This document shows positions 62,340 through 64,000 of a DNA stretch of 64,000 nt, piece by piece (within the stretch, counting starts at the first letter, position 1; each line of letters opens with the position of its first letter). The position numbers were made by a program, and so were the translations under genes. Under the pieces are notes generated by a model, which ran no database searches, had not been told where the DNA came from, and worked only from the letters and a program-made list of their open reading frames with translations. Source of the DNA: Prorocentrum cordatum (Eukaryota > Sar > Dinophyceae > Prorocentrales > Prorocentraceae); contig CAUYUJ010019596.1 of assembly GCA_963575745.1 (NCBI GenBank), forward strand, positions 92,501 through 156,500, written 5' to 3'.

Positions 62340-62591
62340 GGGGGCATCCTCCTCGCCCTTCTTTCCTCGCCCCCCCCCCCGCCCCCTCTTCTTCGCCCTC
62401 CTCGCCCCCCCCCTCGCCCTCTCTTCCCCGCCCTCGCCCTCTCTTCCTCGCGTTCCTCCAACTCCTCCCCGCTCCTGCTCTACATCGCCCCCCTCCTCTC
62501 CTCCACCCGTCCCCCCCCCCCCCCCCCCCCCATTCCCCCCAGCTCCCCCCTCGTCGCCCTCCTCCTGTGCCCCCCCCCCCCCCCCCCCCAG
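62340..62591. repeat. C-rich low-complexity tract
   Basis: Pyrimidine-rich (CCTC)n with long C runs at about 62510-62531 and 62571-62590. Reading frames are Pro-rich artefacts. Confidence 0.85.
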
Positions 62592-62808
62592 TTGAGATTA
62601 TTATGTCTAGGACCTGTTAGGCATGTTGTCTCATAAGCTAGAAACAGTAGTTCCTATTGAGACGCGTTTTTGCACTGCACCGTACTGCAATGTACTGGCT
62701 CAAGTCAAAGCAGTAAAAGATTCTCATCTTTATTGCCAGTAGTTCATATAGCTTTCGCTTGACGAACTTAACATTTCCAGGTCAGGATTTTCATCAGAAT
62801 CTGGAGTT

Positions 62809-62821
62809 TGGTAGCGGAGCC
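62809..62821 (+). promoter_or_regulatory. Candidate primer-binding site
   Basis: TGGTAGCGGAGCC resembles the usual complement of the initiator tRNA-Met 3' end (TGGTATCAGAGCC) at 11 of 13 positions. Plausible for a copia-like element; weak on its own. Confidence 0.35.
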
Positions 62822-63010
62822 AGTCGGCCCCCTGCCTTCTGGCTTTCTCTCTGCCGCAGGACCCTCGTCTACGGCATCATCAACACCTACGAGATTTACA
62901 TCACCTGGTGTTCAGATATTGGCGTTTATTTCAGTATATCAAGATATACATTACCAGACACAGAAGTTGGATCAGATACATGTTATTTTACTTGAAGTTC
63001 GGTTGGAAAG

Positions 63011-63976
63011 ATGTTGGCATCACCACAGACTACCCCGCTCTCTCTCAAGCAGTATTCTAAGGATATACCGCCAGGCTGGCGACCACGAGCATATCCAATC
63101 CGTGAGTATCGTGAAGCATTGGAGATATGGAGTCGTCTCACGCGTTTGGAGCAAGACCAACTTGGTGCAGCACTAATGAGCAGACTCGAAGGCCCGGCAC
63201 TACGAGCAGCTCAAGATTTACGTGTGAATCGACTTGATCAAGCAGGCAACGTTGTGAATGATCGCAGCATCGAGGCGGTCAGTTTACCGAGAGTTCCAGC
63301 AGTATTGGACGGGCAAGACAACGAACTCGCTCCCCTACAGCACAGTGGAATCAAGATTCCGAACGACAGATTATTCGAGATGTACGGATTGGACGGTCAA
63401 GACTTGGCCTGGACCTCGCTGGATCGATTCTTCACCTTGCGTCAAGGATCTAATCAAGACTTCATCTCATACCTGTTTGAATGGGATCACTTATATGAAG
63501 TAGCTGAGCGATACGGAGGCTTACAGATGGGCGAATCAGCTAAGGCTTGGCTTTTCTGGTCACGGACTACGTTTGCTGACAAAGCGCTCGCAGATCTACG
63601 CTTGAAGGTCAATGGTGATCTCAACAGGTGGCGCGAGATGGTTTAGTTGCAGCTAAAAGTGAGCAAGAACGAGATGGCGGCCAATGAGCAGCACGTCGGG
63701 TACAAGAACTACTGGGAAGATTCAGACCCTTGGATGAGAGAGTACGAATATGATTATGACAACTACTACGAGGATGATGATGAGTACTACGACGAGTGGT
63801 ACGATGAGGAGTACGATGATGATGATGATTGGTATGACGACAATAGAGATCAAGATGGATACGGAGGCGCAGCAGCAGCAGGCGGCACGTCATCATCACC
63901 TCTTCCAACCCCATCGTCACCGGACGAGGACTACTGGCAGAACGCACGCGGAAAAAGGATCTTACGGCAAAGGTAA
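63011..63976 (+). pseudogene. Retrotransposon Gag-like protein with an in-frame TAG
   Basis: From ATG 63011: WRPRAYPIREYREALEIWSR, LGAALMSRLEGPALRAAQDL, DLAWTSLDRFFTLRQGSNQD, ESAKAWLFWSRTTFADKALA and LRLKVNGDLNRWREMV. A TAG at 63644-63646 interrupts, and the same frame continues LQLKVSKNEMAANEQH into a Tyr/Asp-rich stretch (63737-63860). The W-x-LEG-x-A pattern and size fit a Gag, and I recognise the sequence type as an abundant dinoflagellate retroelement. A run of five A at 63952-63956 shifts the frame out of a Gly/Lys-rich continuation (GSYGKGKGKDDKTGG). TAG in place of a Gln codon would be a single C-to-T change. Confidence 0.65.
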
Positions 63977-64000
63977 GGGCAAGGACGACAAAACCGGCGG

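Larger units (their letters stand above)
62615..63976 (+). mobile_element. 5' end of an LTR-type retrotransposon
   Basis: After the C-rich tract the composition changes abruptly to AT-balanced sequence. A possible LTR starts TGTTAGG at 62615 (the end is not clear), a primer-binding-site-like word lies at 62809, and a Gag-like ORF follows at 63011. The protease/integrase/RT part would lie beyond the window edge. Confidence 0.5.

Overview
The window reads as nuclear DNA of a dinoflagellate, but species is not determinable from it. The evidence is: (i) about a dozen degenerate copies of the dinoflagellate spliced leader (core CCGTAGCCATTTTGGCTC) embedded in genomic DNA, some directly upstream of ATG-started ORFs; (ii) GC-rich coding regions with short GT-AG and GC-AG introns; (iii) gene fragments of kinds I recognise as highly expanded in dinoflagellates (OTU/HUH/PIF1 Helitron-like giant protein, C5-methyltransferase-like protein, Tyr/Asp-rich retrotransposon Gag, a transposase-like family with a DVLHTV motif); (iv) very high satellite content. 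No bacterial operons, rRNA, tRNA or CRISPR were seen.

Layout. 1-15.2 kb is satellite: a GTGTGAGTCGTTCGGG minisatellite, a CCTCTTGGGG minisatellite, and about six tandem copies of a composite 1.3-kb unit, each with one spliced-leader relic. The first 1.25 kb is repeated at 11.23-12.5 kb. 15.4-25.9 kb holds a giant, frame-broken Helitron-like ORF (OTU protease, zinc clusters, HUH Rep, PIF1 helicase, Cys-rich C-terminus), preceded by a cluster of spliced-leader relics and interrupted by a minisatellite that fits a GT-AG intron. 26-31 kb returns to repeats, including a long (TAG)n tract. 31-32.5 kb has a helical ORF that may be dynamin-stalk-like. 32.9-41 kb carries a run of minus-strand genes (a transposase-like pseudogene, then four small lysine-rich or charged proteins), most with one frame break. 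41-43.8 kb is simple-sequence arrays. 43.8-51.4 kb is plus-strand multi-exon genes of unknown, probably dinoflagellate-specific function, one with an AT-hook. 52.9-54.9 kb is a second transposase-like ORF. 55.4-58.8 kb is a four-exon methyltransferase-like gene whose introns hold foldback elements. 59-62.6 kb is repeats and exon fragments, and 62.6 kb to the end is the 5' part of an LTR-type retrotransposon.

The main biological themes are recycling of spliced-leader-tagged cDNA into the genome, and introns that carry (or consist of) inverted repeats, minisatellites or a TIR element. Many genes carry single-base frame breaks, several at homopolymers; from this sequence alone genuine decay cannot be separated from assembly indels. 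All splice sites are my predictions from reading-frame continuity; none is backed by transcript data.
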